Below the pieces are notes generated by a model. That model was not told where the DNA came from. It was given only the letters and a program-made list of their open reading frames with translations, and ran no database searches. Shown here in pieces: positions 7,215-15,791 of a stretch of DNA of 64,000 bases. The DNA comes from Streptomyces albogriseolus (GTDB taxonomy: Bacteria > Actinomycetota > Actinomycetes > Streptomycetales > Streptomycetaceae), in NCBI GenBank assembly GCA_014650475.1, contig BMVA01000017.1:116215-180214 (forward strand), written 5' to 3'. The first letter of the stretch is position 1. Each line of letters opens with the position of its first letter. A program made the translations under genes and the position numbers.

Positions 7215-7977
7215 CGGCGCTCCCCGCGGCGCTCCGGGCCCGGGAGGCGGCCGCCCGCTTGGCCAGCGGCCCGTACGCGGCTCCCGCCAGCACCAGCACC
7301 GCGCCGCCGACCACCGCCGCGAGCACGCTCGGCAGCGGTCCCGGCGTGGAGAGCGGGCCGAGGGTCTTGAAGCCGGCGGGCTCGGCGAGCATGCCGTCCA
7401 TCGGCCAGACGACCGCGTCCACGCGGGCCTGGACGGCGTCACGCGCGACCGTGCCGCTGGCCGCGTCGGTCAGACGGGCCGTGGAGTCGACCGACCCGGA
7501 GCGCTCGTCTCCGAGCAGGAACAGGCGGCCCTTCGGCACGGTCACCTCGAGGAAGACGGCGGACCGCGCCATCGGGTCGTCGGGGAGATACGGTTCGTCG
7601 ATCTCCTTGCCGTTGACCGTGAGCTTGCCGTCCTCGCAGCAGGAGACGGTGTCGCCGCCGACGGCGACCACCCGCTTCACCATGGGCGCGTTCGACCAGG
7701 TGGCGTCCCGGAAGACGACGACGTCGCCGCGGCGGACCTCGCCGCCGTCGACGCGCTCCGCCAGTACCCGCTCGCCGGCGTCGATCGTCGGGGCCATCGA
7801 GGTGGTCGGCACGGTGTAGGGCCGGTAGGCCACCGCTCCCCAGGCGAACCCGCCGAGGAACAGCACCAGCCCGAGCGCGACGGCCACGTTGGACAGCACC
7901 TGACCGGTCCGGCCCGTCCGTGCCGTGCCGGAACCGCCGCTGCCCGGGACCGTACGCGTCGTGCTCTGACCACTCAT
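7204..7977 (-). CDS. sipZ: Type I signal peptidase, fourth of a tandem set (SipZ-like)
   Basis: This S26 signal peptidase removes signal peptides from exported proteins at the outer face of the membrane. The 257-residue protein has an N-terminal membrane segment near residues 28-50, the nucleophile Ser in TTSMAPTI (Ser60), and the general-base Lys in MVKRVVAVGGD (Lys101). A C-terminal hydrophobic helix (SVLAAVVGGAVLVLAGAAYG) suggests a second membrane anchor. It is the most diverged of the four paralogues here. The ATG at 7977 follows AGGGT and is preferred to the GTG at 7986. The names W to Z follow the order described in S. lividans and are assigned by position. Confidence 0.9.
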   Translation of the reverse strand: MSGQSTTRTVPGSGGSGTARTGRTGQVLSNVAVALGLVLFLGGFAWGAVAYRPYTVPTTSMAPTIDAGERVLAERVDGGEVRRGDVVVFRDATWSNAPMVKRVVAVGGDTVSCCEDGKLTVNGKEIDEPYLPDDPMARSAVFLEVTVPKGRLFLLGDERSGSVDSTARLTDAASGTVARDAVQARVDAVVWPMDGMLAEPAGFKTLGPLSTPGPLPSVLAAVVGGAVLVLAGAAYGPLAKRAAASRARSAAGSAGGR

Positions 7978-8034
7978 GGGCGGCACCCTACCCGGCGGTA
8001 CCCGGGCGGGTAAGCCCTCCCCGCGCCCCCGCCG

Positions 8035-9003
8035 TCAGGCGCGACGGCGCCGCCACAGCGCGAACGGCACCGCGCCGGCCAGCGCGACCGCGGGCGGTGC
8101 GACCGTCAGGGCCGCCGCGTTCTGCGCCGGGGTGTTCAGGCCGGGCTGGTCGAAGGTGTCCGGGACGGGCAGGTTGGTCCAGCGGTTGATCGGCCAGGCG
8201 ATGACCACGGCACGGCCGACGACCTTGTCGACGGGGACGAAGCCCTGGTTCTTGTCGGCCGTGTTGTAGCGGGAGTCCCGCGAGTTCTGCCGGTGGTCGC
8301 CCATGACCCAGATGTGGCCCTCGGGGACCTTCACCTTGAACTGGCCGCCCTGGTCGTCCTGGCTGCACGGGGTGTTGCCCGGGTAGACGTACGGCTCGTT
8401 GAGCGCCTTGCCGTTGACCTTCAGCGGGCCGGTGCCCTTGCACTCGACCGTGTCGCCGCCGACGCCGATGACCCGCTTGATCAGGTCCTTCTCCTCCGCG
8501 GACGGCATCAGGCCGATGAAGCTGAGGGCCTTCTGCAGCGCGTTCGGGTCGGGGGTCGGCTCGCCCGCCAGCCAGTTGTCGGGGTCGTGGAAGACGACGA
8601 CCTCGCCGCGCTCGGGCTCGGAGCCGAACCACGGGGTCAGCTTGTCGACCAGGACCCGGTCACCCCGCTGGAGGGTGTTCTGCATCGAGTCGGAGGGGAT
8701 CGAGAACGCCTGCACGAGGAACGTCTTGATCAGCAGCGCCAGGACGAGCGCGATACCGATGAGGATCGGCAGCTCCTTCCAGAAGGAGCGCTGCTGCTTC
8801 TTCGGCCGGTCCTGCTCCGGACCGTCCGGCCCCTGGCCGCCGGTCCGCGTCCCGTCCTCGTTCACTCCGCCGTCCTCGACCGCACGCTCGTCACTCCCGG
8901 AGAACGCGGCGTGGCCCGCGTCCGGGTCGCCCGGACCCGCGGAACGTCCGCGGTGCTCCTCGCCTCCCTGACCGGACCGTGCGCCTACCGCCACATCCCC
9001 CAC
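8035..9003 (-). CDS. sipY: Type I signal peptidase, third of the set (SipY-like)
   Basis: This S26 signal peptidase has Ser106 in SIPSDSMQNT, Lys176 in LIKRVIGVGGD and the MGDHRQNSRDSR box. One membrane segment lies near residues 78-98 and another in the last 30 residues. In S. lividans SipY is described as the principal enzyme. The GTG at 9003 has GAGGAG five bases before it but places the first 113 bp inside the 3' end of sipX. An in-frame GTG at 8865 with GAGGAC upstream would begin 25 bp after the sipX stop. The long charged N-terminus (about 72 residues before the membrane helix) is non-conserved, so the shorter form is a real alternative. Confidence 0.9.
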   Translation of the reverse strand: MGDVAVGARSGQGGEEHRGRSAGPGDPDAGHAAFSGSDERAVEDGGVNEDGTRTGGQGPDGPEQDRPKKQQRSFWKELPILIGIALVLALLIKTFLVQAFSIPSDSMQNTLQRGDRVLVDKLTPWFGSEPERGEVVVFHDPDNWLAGEPTPDPNALQKALSFIGLMPSAEEKDLIKRVIGVGGDTVECKGTGPLKVNGKALNEPYVYPGNTPCSQDDQGGQFKVKVPEGHIWVMGDHRQNSRDSRYNTADKNQGFVPVDKVVGRAVVIAWPINRWTNLPVPDTFDQPGLNTPAQNAAALTVAPPAVALAGAVPFALWRRRRA

Positions 9004-9991
9004 GCCGACTCCTCACTCTCTGCCGCCGCCCGCGCCATGCCCGGCGCAGGCCCACCACTCCCATAACGAGCGGGAGTTCCGCAGGGGTCGGGAGCTGGAC
9101 AATCTCTTCGCGTTGGCCGGGATCGTCCGTGGCAACCCTATGCGACGACGGCGCTCCGGCGATCGACCCCGGCGCCGAGTCGGACACGGAGGCGTACGTC
9201 GTGGGCTCGTCGAGGGTGTTCCAGTGGCCGAGCGGCCAGGCGATGACCATGGCGCGGCCCACCACCTCGTCCTCGGAGACGGTGCCGCCGTAGTCGGTGT
9301 CCTGGTGCGAGCGGGAGTCCGCGGAGTTCGCGCGGTGGTCGCCCATCACCCACAGGCGGCCCTCGGGCACGGTGACGTCGAAGGGCGTCAGCGAGGGGGC
9401 GTTGCCGGGGTAGAGGTAGTCCTCGTTCAGCGGGACGCCGTTGACGGTGACGCGGCCCTGGGCGTCGCAGCACCGGACGCGGTCGCCGCCGACCCCCACG
9501 ACCCGCTTGATCAGGTCCTTCTCGTTCTCCGACGGCAGCAGGCCGATGAAGGTGAGACCCTCCTTGATCTGCTTGATGCCGACCGGGTCCTCCTTCTTCA
9601 CCGTGGTCCGCTCGTCCTGGAGCCAGCCGCCGGGGTCCTTGAACACGACGACGTCCCCGCGCTCCGGCCTGGAGCCGAACCAAGGGGTGAGCTTGTCGAC
9701 CAGGACGCGGTCGCCGATCTGGATCGTCTGCTCCATGGAGCCGGACGGGATGACGAACGCCTGCACGAGGAACGTCTTCAGCACCAGCGCGATCAGGACG
9801 GCGACACCGATGAGGAGGGGGATCTCCTTGACGGCGCTGCGCCTGCGGCGGCGCTTGACCTTGCGCTGCAGCTTGCGCCGCTCGGCGCGGGTGCGGCCGG
9901 AGGCCGGGGAGACGGCCCGGCGTGACCCGGTGGGCAGCAGGTTCTCGGCGGCGCTCGCCGGCATGCCGCGGGGCTTTCCGCGGTTACCCAT
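8891..9991 (-). CDS. sipX: Type I signal peptidase, second of the set (SipX-like)
   Basis: The protein has 366 residues. The Ser-Lys dyad is Ser85 (VIPSGSMEQT) and Lys162 (LIKRVVGVGGD). The MGDHRANSADSR box is intact. A highly basic stretch (about residues 36-51) precedes the N-terminal membrane helix at about 55-73. The last 60 residues are Arg/Gly-rich and overlap sipY by 113 bp, so this tail is not under normal codon freedom and may be little conserved. The ATG at 9991 overlaps the sipW stop by 8 bp. Confidence 0.9.
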   Translation of the reverse strand: MGNRGKPRGMPASAAENLLPTGSRRAVSPASGRTRAERRKLQRKVKRRRRRSAVKEIPLLIGVAVLIALVLKTFLVQAFVIPSGSMEQTIQIGDRVLVDKLTPWFGSRPERGDVVVFKDPGGWLQDERTTVKKEDPVGIKQIKEGLTFIGLLPSENEKDLIKRVVGVGGDRVRCCDAQGRVTVNGVPLNEDYLYPGNAPSLTPFDVTVPEGRLWVMGDHRANSADSRSHQDTDYGGTVSEDEVVGRAMVIAWPLGHWNTLDEPTTYASVSDSAPGSIAGAPSSHRVATDDPGQREEIVQLPTPAELPLVMGVVGLRRAWRGRRQRVRSRRGGCGGRRTVRSGRRGAPRTFRGSGRPGRGPRRVLRE

Positions 9992-10727
9992 GGCCGCCTC
10001 CCGTCGGAGCGGCCGCGGGCGCGGATGCCTCCCCCGCCGGCACCTTGTCGTACGCGTCCGTCGGCTCCAGGCGGCCGGCGCGGCCGAACGGCCACACGAG
10101 GCCCTCCGCGCGCCCGACGACCATCTCGACCGGAACCATCCCGCCGCCGGGCGAACCGAGACGGTCACGCGAGTCGCTGGAGCTGCCGCGGTGGTCGCCG
10201 AGGACGAAGAGCCGCCCCTCGGGCACGACCACGTCGAACCGCACCGTGGAGGGACTGTCGCCGGGGAACAGGAACCCCGACTCGTCGACCGACCGGCCGT
10301 TCACCCGGATCCTCCCCTCCCCGTCGCAGCAGACGACATGGTCCCCGCCCACCCCGACAACCCGTTTGATGTAGTCGGCGTCACCGAAATACCCGGTGCC
10401 GTCGAACACAATCACGTCGCCGCGGGCCGGCCCGTCGCCGAAGGTGTATGCCAACTTGTTTACGAGAACGCGGTCCCCGACCCTCAATCCCTTCTCCATC
10501 GATCCGCTCGGGATCTCGAAGGGGCGCGCCACGAACGTGTTGACCGCCAGCAGGAACAGCAGGCAGAGCAGCAGGGTCAGGGTGATCCGCCCGCCGGGCA
10601 GCCAGTCCGTGAAGCGCGACGCCAACGCGGAACGCGACCGCCCCTCCGGCCCCGGCGCGCCCGAGGAGTCCTCGGGGTCCGGGGGGAGGGAGCGGTCGCG
10701 CTCCGTCGGCTGTGCTTCGGTGTCCAT
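9984..10727 (-). CDS. sipW: Type I signal peptidase, first of the set (SipW-like)
   Basis: The protein has 247 residues. The membrane helix spans about 47-66. The nucleophile is Ser76 (EIPSGSMEKG), the base is Lys121 (YIKRVVGVGGD), and the LGDHRGSSSDSR box is intact. Unlike the sipZ and sipY products it shows no C-terminal hydrophobic helix and ends in an Ala/Pro/Gly tail. It starts 45 bp after the rplS stop, so the export peptidases appear to be read through from the ribosomal operon. Confidence 0.9.
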   Translation of the reverse strand: MDTEAQPTERDRSLPPDPEDSSGAPGPEGRSRSALASRFTDWLPGGRITLTLLLCLLFLLAVNTFVARPFEIPSGSMEKGLRVGDRVLVNKLAYTFGDGPARGDVIVFDGTGYFGDADYIKRVVGVGGDHVVCCDGEGRIRVNGRSVDESGFLFPGDSPSTVRFDVVVPEGRLFVLGDHRGSSSDSRDRLGSPGGGMVPVEMVVGRAEGLVWPFGRAGRLEPTDAYDKVPAGEASAPAAAPTGGGHG

Positions 10728-10772
10728 CGGGGCCAGATGCTATCCGGCCGCGATGTGACGCCGGTAAAGCGC

Positions 10773-11123
10773 TCAGTTCTCGCGCTTCTCCTTGATCTTC
10801 GCGGCCTTGCCGCGGAGCTCACGGAGGTAGTACAGCTTGGCGCGGCGGACGTCACCCTTGGTGACGAGCTCGATCTTCTCCACGATCGGGGTGTGCACCG
10901 GGAAGGTGCGCTCGACGCCGACGGAGAAGGAGACCTTGCGGACCGTGAAGGTCTCGCGCACGCCGGAACCCTGGCGGCGGATCACCACGCCCTTGAACTG
11001 CTGCACACGGGAGCGGTTGCCCTCGATGACGCGCACGTGGACGTTGACGGTGTCGCCGGGACGGAAGTCCGGGACGTCGCTGCGGAGCGACGCGGTGTCG
11101 ACGGAGTCGAGCAGGTGAGACAT
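10773..11123 (-). CDS. rplS: 50S ribosomal protein L19
   Basis: The 116-residue protein matches bL19 in length and motifs ([26 protein letters not shown], ... [15 protein letters not shown]). L19 sits at the 30S-50S interface. It lies 130 bp after trmD, a conserved neighbour. The gap contains a small hairpin (CCCCTG CGG CAGGGG at 11211-11225) that could modulate read-through or be a leader element for L19. Confidence 0.98.
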   Translation of the reverse strand: MSHLLDSVDTASLRSDVPDFRPGDTVNVHVRVIEGNRSRVQQFKGVVIRRQGSGVRETFTVRKVSFSVGVERTFPVHTPIVEKIELVTKGDVRRAKLYYLRELRGKAAKIKEKREN

Positions 11124-11253
11124 GTCGTCTGCTTTCTTCGCTGATGCCGCAGGTCATCAACGGCACTTGGGTTTCGGATCTGGGCTGTGCGGTCGGGGCG
11201 GCGTCGTGTCCCCCTGCGGCAGGGGCGCTCGCCGGACGGCGCACAACAGCGGC

Positions 11254-12087
11254 CTATTCTTCCACGCCGCCGGTCCTGCGCCAAAATCGGCCGTACGGCT
11301 CCCCTTCGGGGTCCGGTTCCCAGCCGAGGATGGACAGCATCTCCCGGTCCTTCTTGTCGAGGGCCTTGGGATCGCAGCGCTCGACGAGGTCGGGGCGGTG
11401 CACGGTGGTCCGCCGCAGCGCCTCGTCGCGCCGCCAGCGGGCGATCCTCCCGTGGTGGCCGCTGAGCAGCACGTCCGGGATCTCCCGGCCGCGCCAGGAC
11501 GGCGGCTTGGTGTAGACGGGGCCCTCCAGCAGGCCGGCCATGGCGCCGGGGGCGAAGGAGTCGTCGCGGTGCGACTCGGCGTTGCCGAGGACGCCCGGGA
11601 GCAGCCGTGCCACCGCCTCGGTGATCACCAGGACCGCGGCCTCGCCGCCGGCCAGGACGTAGTCGCCGATGGACACCTCGTACACCGGCATGCGCGTGGC
11701 GTACTCGTCGACGACGCGGCGGTCGATGCCCTCGTAGCGGGCCGGGGTGAAGATCAGCCAGGGCCGCTCGGAGAGGTGGACGGCGAGTTCCTGGGTGAAG
11801 GGGCGGCCGCTCGGGGTGGGGACGATCAGGGCGGGCTCGCCGCAGCCGCCCTCGTAGCCGTCCGCCAGGACCGAGTCCAGCGCGTCCCCCCAGGGCTCGG
11901 TCTTCATGACCATGCCGGGACCGCCGCCGTACGGGGTGTCGTCGACGGTGTTGTGCCGGTCGTACGTCCAGTCGCGCAGGTCGTGGACGTGCACGCCGAG
12001 CTGTCCGCGGGCGCGGGCCTTGCCGACCAGGGAGACATTCAGCGGGTCGAGGTACTCGGGGAAGATCGTGACGACGTCGAGCCGCAT
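11254..12087 (-). CDS. trmD: tRNA (guanine-37-N1)-methyltransferase
   Basis: TrmD methylates G37 in tRNAs with G at position 36, preventing +1 frameshifts. The 277-residue SPOUT protein has the deep-knot SAM site (RLLPGVLGN region, then the SIGDYVLAGGEAAVLVITEAV helix) and the substrate motif YGGGPGMVMK. The ATG overlaps the rimM stop by one base (TGATG). Gene order rpsP-khpA-rimM-trmD-rplS is the classical bacterial S16 operon. Confidence 0.98.
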   Translation of the reverse strand: MRLDVVTIFPEYLDPLNVSLVGKARARGQLGVHVHDLRDWTYDRHNTVDDTPYGGGPGMVMKTEPWGDALDSVLADGYEGGCGEPALIVPTPSGRPFTQELAVHLSERPWLIFTPARYEGIDRRVVDEYATRMPVYEVSIGDYVLAGGEAAVLVITEAVARLLPGVLGNAESHRDDSFAPGAMAGLLEGPVYTKPPSWRGREIPDVLLSGHHGRIARWRRDEALRRTTVHRPDLVERCDPKALDKKDREMLSILGWEPDPEGEPYGRFWRRTGGVEE

Positions 12088-12647
12088 CAGGCGTCGTCCC
12101 CGCTCTCCGCGGCGTCCCGGGACGAGGCGACCTCGGCACGGTCGTCGATCAGGCCGGGCGGCGGGTCGATGACCGCGCGCTGCTCCTCCAGGTCGATCTC
12201 CGTGACGATCTCCTCGACGAACGGCACGTACACCTCGGTGCCGTCCGGGCGCTCGACGACGAAGAGGTCCTGGGTGGGCAGATGGGAGATCTCGGTGATC
12301 CGGCCGACCTCCTCGCCGTCCTTGGTGACGACGTCCAGGTCGATCAGCTGATGGTCGTAGTACTCGTCCTCGCCCTCGGGCAGTTCCTCGGGGTCGACGT
12401 CGGCGATCAGCAGGGTGTTGCGCAGCGCCTCGGCGCCGGTGCGGTCGTGGACGCCCTCGAAGCGGAGCAGCAGGCGGCCGCTGTGAACCCGGCCGCTCGC
12501 GATGGTCAGCGGCCCGGCGGAGGCCGGGTCGGTGGCCAGCACGGCGCCGGGGCCGAGCCTCAGCTCCGGCTCGTCGGTGCGGACCTCGACGGTGACCTCG
12601 CCCTTGATGCCGTGGGCGCGGCCGATACGCGCGACTACCAGCTGCAC
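12087..12647 (-). CDS. rimM: 16S rRNA processing protein RimM
   Basis: RimM helps maturation of the 30S head and binds S19. The 186-residue protein has the N-terminal RimM beta-barrel ([18 protein letters not shown]) and the C-terminal PRC barrel ([44 protein letters not shown]). The start is GTG at 12647. An intercistronic hairpin precedes it. Confidence 0.97.
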   Translation of the reverse strand: MQLVVARIGRAHGIKGEVTVEVRTDEPELRLGPGAVLATDPASAGPLTIASGRVHSGRLLLRFEGVHDRTGAEALRNTLLIADVDPEELPEGEDEYYDHQLIDLDVVTKDGEEVGRITEISHLPTQDLFVVERPDGTEVYVPFVEEIVTEIDLEEQRAVIDPPPGLIDDRAEVASSRDAAESGDDA

Positions 12648-12675
12648 TGTGTTGGTTCTCCTGTCATACGACTGC

Positions 12676-12709
12676 GGGCCGGGGACGGCCCAGTGGCCCT
12701 CCCCGGCCC
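12676..12709 (-). other. Intercistronic hairpin between khpA and rimM
   Basis: Ten-base arms GGGCCGGGGA and TCCCCGGCCC lie in the 83-bp gap between khpA and rimM, inside the operon. It may attenuate or process the transcript so that ribosomal proteins and modification enzymes are made at different levels. That role is inference. Confidence 0.5.
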
Positions 12710-12730
12710 GAGCCGGTGCTGCTTACGGCG

Positions 12731-12970
12731 TCAGCGGACGTGGTCCACGTCGACGAGGTCGACACGGACACCGCGGCCGCCGATGGCGCCCACGACGGTG
12801 CGCAGAGCGCGTGCGGTGCGGCCGTTGCGGCCGATCACCTTGCCGAGGTCGTCCGGGTGGACCCGGACCTCGAGCACGCGACCGCGTCGCAGGTTGCGCG
12901 AGGCCACCTGCACATCGTCAGGGTTGTCGACGATGCCCTTCACGAGGTGCTCGAGAGCCTCCTCGAGCAT
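12731..12970 (-). CDS. khpA: KH-domain RNA-binding protein KhpA
   Basis: The 79-residue protein is a single KH domain with the GxxG-type loop (VIGRNGRTARALR). KhpA proteins bind RNA and in Gram-positives act with KhpB/Jag on cell elongation and small RNAs (family knowledge). Its place between rpsP and rimM is the standard position in actinobacteria and firmicutes. It starts 3 bp after the rpsP stop. Confidence 0.93.
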   Translation of the reverse strand: MLEEALEHLVKGIVDNPDDVQVASRNLRRGRVLEVRVHPDDLGKVIGRNGRTARALRTVVGAIGGRGVRVDLVDVDHVR

Positions 12971-12972
12971 GC

Positions 12973-13392
12973 TCAGGCCTCGGTCGACGCGGACTCAGCG
13001 GCGGCCTCGTCCTTCTTCTCAGCCTTCTTCTTCTGGGTGATGGCCTCACCCTTGCCCTCGTCGTCGCCGCCGATCGCCTCGAAGGACGGGCGGGCGGGCT
13101 TCTCGGGCTGCTGCAGCAGAGGCGCCGGGGCGGGCTCGCCCTTGAACTTCTGCCAGTCGCCGGTCTTCTTCAGGATGGCGAGCACGGGCTCGGTCGGCTG
13201 GGCGCCGACGGAGAGCCAGTACGCCACGCGATCGGCGTCGACCTCGATCACCGACGGGTTGTACGTCGGGTGGTACTTGCCGATCTCCTCGATGGCCCGG
13301 CCGTCACGGCGGGTACGGGAGTCGGCGACGACGATGCGGTAGTGAGGCGAACGGATCTTGCCCAGACGCTTCAGCTTGATCTTGACTGCCAC
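12973..13392 (-). CDS. rpsP: 30S ribosomal protein S16
   Basis: The 139-residue protein has the conserved bS16 core ([29 protein letters not shown]) in the first 85 residues. A C-terminal extension rich in Ala, Glu and Lys follows, common in actinobacterial S16. It is the first gene of the rpsP-khpA-rimM-trmD-rplS operon. The promoter should lie in 13393-13560. Confidence 0.98.
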   Translation of the reverse strand: MAVKIKLKRLGKIRSPHYRIVVADSRTRRDGRAIEEIGKYHPTYNPSVIEVDADRVAYWLSVGAQPTEPVLAILKKTGDWQKFKGEPAPAPLLQQPEKPARPSFEAIGGDDEGKGEAITQKKKAEKKDEAAAESASTEA

Positions 13393-13649
13393 GGGAGTGG
13401 GTTCTCCTGGATTTGACGTGGTTGGGCACGGCGGGAAGGCCGCGTGGGGTTGCGGTACCCGAGTGCCCGATGGACGCGTCAGCCGGAGGAGAGAGGGGTC
13501 CTGTGCGGCTGTCGAGTACAGCTAGCCATTGTGCCACACCCCGAGGGGCCGGACGGTTCCGGGGTGAGGGCACGTGGGCACGACGAAGCGGCACCCGGCG
13601 CATGGTGCTTGTGGCGTCGGGTGCGCCCGATGGCCGGCGGGGGCTGGGG

Positions 13650-13674
13650 CCCCGGCACCCACGAGGTGCCGGGG
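13650..13674 (-). terminator. Hairpin directly after the SprT-like gene
   Basis: Ten-base arms CCCCGGCACC and GGTGCCGGGG with a 5-nt loop begin 2 bp past the stop at 13677. A second, weaker hairpin follows at 13591-13624. There is no U tract. Confidence 0.6.
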
Positions 13675-13676
13675 AC

Positions 13677-14273
13677 TCAGCTCGCCGCGACGACTTCCGG
13701 GATCCGGAACGGCTTTCCGCAGCCGCCGCAGACGATGGGCGCCTGCGCCAGCACGGACGGGACGACGCGCACGTTGCGGCCGCAGTCGCAGACCGCCTTC
13801 ACGCGCACCCCGCCGCCGGACGAGCCGTGCCGCGCGGCCGGACCGCGGAAGCTGCGGGCGGTGTCGCCCGCCGTCGCCGCGGTGTGGGCCTTGAGGGCGC
13901 GCTGGAGACGCTCCGTCGTCGGACGGTACCGGCGCTTCGCCTCGGGGGTGAGCGTGACCAGCGAGAAGCCGCTGCTCGGGTGCGGCTCCTCGGGGTGGTC
14001 CAGGCCCAGCTCCTCGGCGATGGCCAGGAACCTGCGGTTGTGGTACCGCCCGGCTCGGGACGTGTCGCGCACGCCGCGCGCGGCGGCGATGCCGTGGACT
14101 GCCTCGTGCAGCAGTCGCTCGAAGGAGAGTTCGTGCCCGCACGCGGACGACGACTCCCCGATCAGGGACTCGGGCGCGGCAAGATCGGGCAGTTCGGGGT
14201 GGTACCGCTGAATGTCGGCCCACGCCTGTGCCAGCTCTGCGGCGAGAACAGGTGGTGTCTGTGTCGTGCTCAC
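13677..14273 (-). CDS. SprT-like zinc metallopeptidase-fold protein with C-terminal zinc ribbon
   Basis: The 198-residue protein carries HEAVH at residues 56-60 (LLHEAVHGIAA) and a downstream His in RYHNRRF (His78), the SprT-family metal site. The C-terminus has CDCG and CGGCG, a four-cysteine zinc ribbon. Spartan/SprT relatives act on DNA-bound or DNA-crosslinked proteins, but whether this bacterial form does is unknown. The GTG start at 14273 (VSTTQTPPVL) follows my memory of Streptomyces homologues; the ribosome site is poor. The frame runs on upstream to 14495 without family similarity. It is monocistronic with its own terminator. Confidence 0.78.
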   Translation of the reverse strand: MSTTQTPPVLAAELAQAWADIQRYHPELPDLAAPESLIGESSSACGHELSFERLLHEAVHGIAAARGVRDTSRAGRYHNRRFLAIAEELGLDHPEEPHPSSGFSLVTLTPEAKRRYRPTTERLQRALKAHTAATAGDTARSFRGPAARHGSSGGGVRVKAVCDCGRNVRVVPSVLAQAPIVCGGCGKPFRIPEVVAAS

Positions 14274-14859
14274 GTAATAACAACGAGCCTGGGTGCCTCT
14301 GTGTTCCGATTCCGGGGCATCCCAAATAATTTGCACGTACCCGTCAGTTGCCACTGATGCGCCCTGACGACCACGGGTGCGCTGATCTGCGGAGAAGCCA
14401 CGCAGCTCACCGCAAGGTGGTGCGTAGGCTGACGTACGCCCCCGCGTGTATCCGGTCTGCACGCGCCGGTGCGCGTGCGCCCCACGGACGCGCAAGAGCC
14501 CTTTCGGCCGCCCTCATGGCGGGAGGCGGCGTCCGGTTCACCCGGAACGCCGTGACGGCAGAACCTACCGGGTCCGCCCCCGGCACCGCGAACCGGCCCT
14601 CCCCCGCCCCCGGAGCCCCCGCCGCCGATGGCCGGAACCGTTCCGCGGACGTCTCCCCCATGGCGGACCGTACGGCCCCCGATTACCGGAACGTGAATTC
14701 TTGCCACTGGCACGAGCAACTACCAAACGGCCGTCCCCTTCCACTGGACGACACGTCGAGGGCGGAGTTACCTGGCATACGGGGGATGTGCGGGCGCACT
14801 GCACGGGGGCCAGGACAACGGGCACTGCGGCAACTCTCGGCTGATTGGGGCGCTTACCT
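14274..14859. other. 586-bp divergent intergenic region
   Basis: This region separates the SprT-like gene and the methyltransferase, which diverge. Bases 14274-14345 are distinctly less GC-rich than the surroundings, as expected for a promoter. Several frames are open but none has coding-like composition plus a ribosome site. I see no repeat or RNA gene. Confidence 0.5.
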
Positions 14860-15714
14860 ATGACACCTACGCTCGTGCGGCAGCACCCGTCACGCACGGG
14901 GGCGGCCCCGCGCGTGGACCTGCGGGCACGCGCGCGTGACTGGTCCGAGATCCAGGAACGGATGCTCGTACCGCTCTACGAGGCGGTGTACGAGCGACTC
15001 GACGTGGGCCCGGCGACCCGGCTGCTGGGCCTCGGCTGCGGCTCCGGGCTGGCCCTGCTGATGGCGGCCTCCCGCGGCGCGGCGATCACCGGTGTGGACA
15101 CCTCGTCCGACCGGCTGGCCCTCGCCCGGGAGCGGCTGCTGCCGGACGAGCGGGACATCATCCCGCACACCGGCGCCCGGATCGTGCGGGGCTCCCCCGC
15201 CGAGGCAGTCCCCGCCGACGCCGCCGGGTACACCGTGGTGACCGCCTTCGAACCGATCGGGTGCCTCTCCGGCGACGCGGAGGGACTGGGCGAACTGCTC
15301 GCCGAGGCGCTGCCGCTGGCCGGGCACGGGGCGGCCGTGGTGCTGGCCGGCTGGGGCCCGCCGGAGCGCTGCACCACCGCGACGGTGCTGCGGGTCGCCG
15401 CCAAGCTGGCGGAACCGCTGCGCGGCGCGGACGCCTGGCGCCCCACGGAGCGCGACGACCTGGAGCGGGTCGCCGAGCGCGCGGGACTGCGGCCCGACGG
15501 CTCCGGACGGGTGGCCTGCCCCTTCGGCTACGCGGACGCCGACAGCGCCGTACGGGGCCTGAAGTCGACGGGTCTGTTCGACCCGGCGATCGCCGCCACC
15601 GACCAGGTGCAGGTCGACAAGGAGCTGACCGAGGCCCTCCACCCCTACCAGCGCGCGGACGGCACCGTGTGGATGCCGAACGTGTTCCGCTATCTCGTCG
15701 CGCGCGTGCCCTGA
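14860..15714 (+). CDS. SAM-dependent methyltransferase, class I
   Basis: The 284-residue protein has methyltransferase motif I as LGLGCGSG (residues 56-63), motif II near GVDTSSDRLALARE, and an FEPIGCLSG motif where a catalytic or binding loop would lie. The substrate is unknown. The ATG at 14860 is chosen over the one at 14845; both have weak ribosome sites. It is a single gene with a promoter region behind it and a strong bidirectional terminator after it. A UbiE/small-molecule methyltransferase role is as likely as any other. Confidence 0.8.
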   Translation: MTPTLVRQHPSRTGAAPRVDLRARARDWSEIQERMLVPLYEAVYERLDVGPATRLLGLGCGSGLALLMAASRGAAITGVDTSSDRLALARERLLPDERDIIPHTGARIVRGSPAEAVPADAAGYTVVTAFEPIGCLSGDAEGLGELLAEALPLAGHGAAVVLAGWGPPERCTTATVLRVAAKLAEPLRGADAWRPTERDDLERVAERAGLRPDGSGRVACPFGYADADSAVRGLKSTGLFDPAIAATDQVQVDKELTEALHPYQRADGTVWMPNVFRYLVARVP

Positions 15715-15728
15715 CACGCACGGCACGC

Positions 15729-15781
15729 CGAACGCCGCAGGGGCGCCTCCTCCTACGAGGAGAGCGCCCCTGCGGCGTTCG
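15729..15781. terminator. Bidirectional terminator between methyltransferase and ffh
   Basis: A perfect 18-base inverted repeat (15729-15746 with 15764-15781, CGAACGCCGCAGGGGCGC) has a further 6-bp stem inside the loop. It lies between two convergent genes. Confidence 0.9.
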
Positions 15782-15791
15782 TGCGCGGGTC

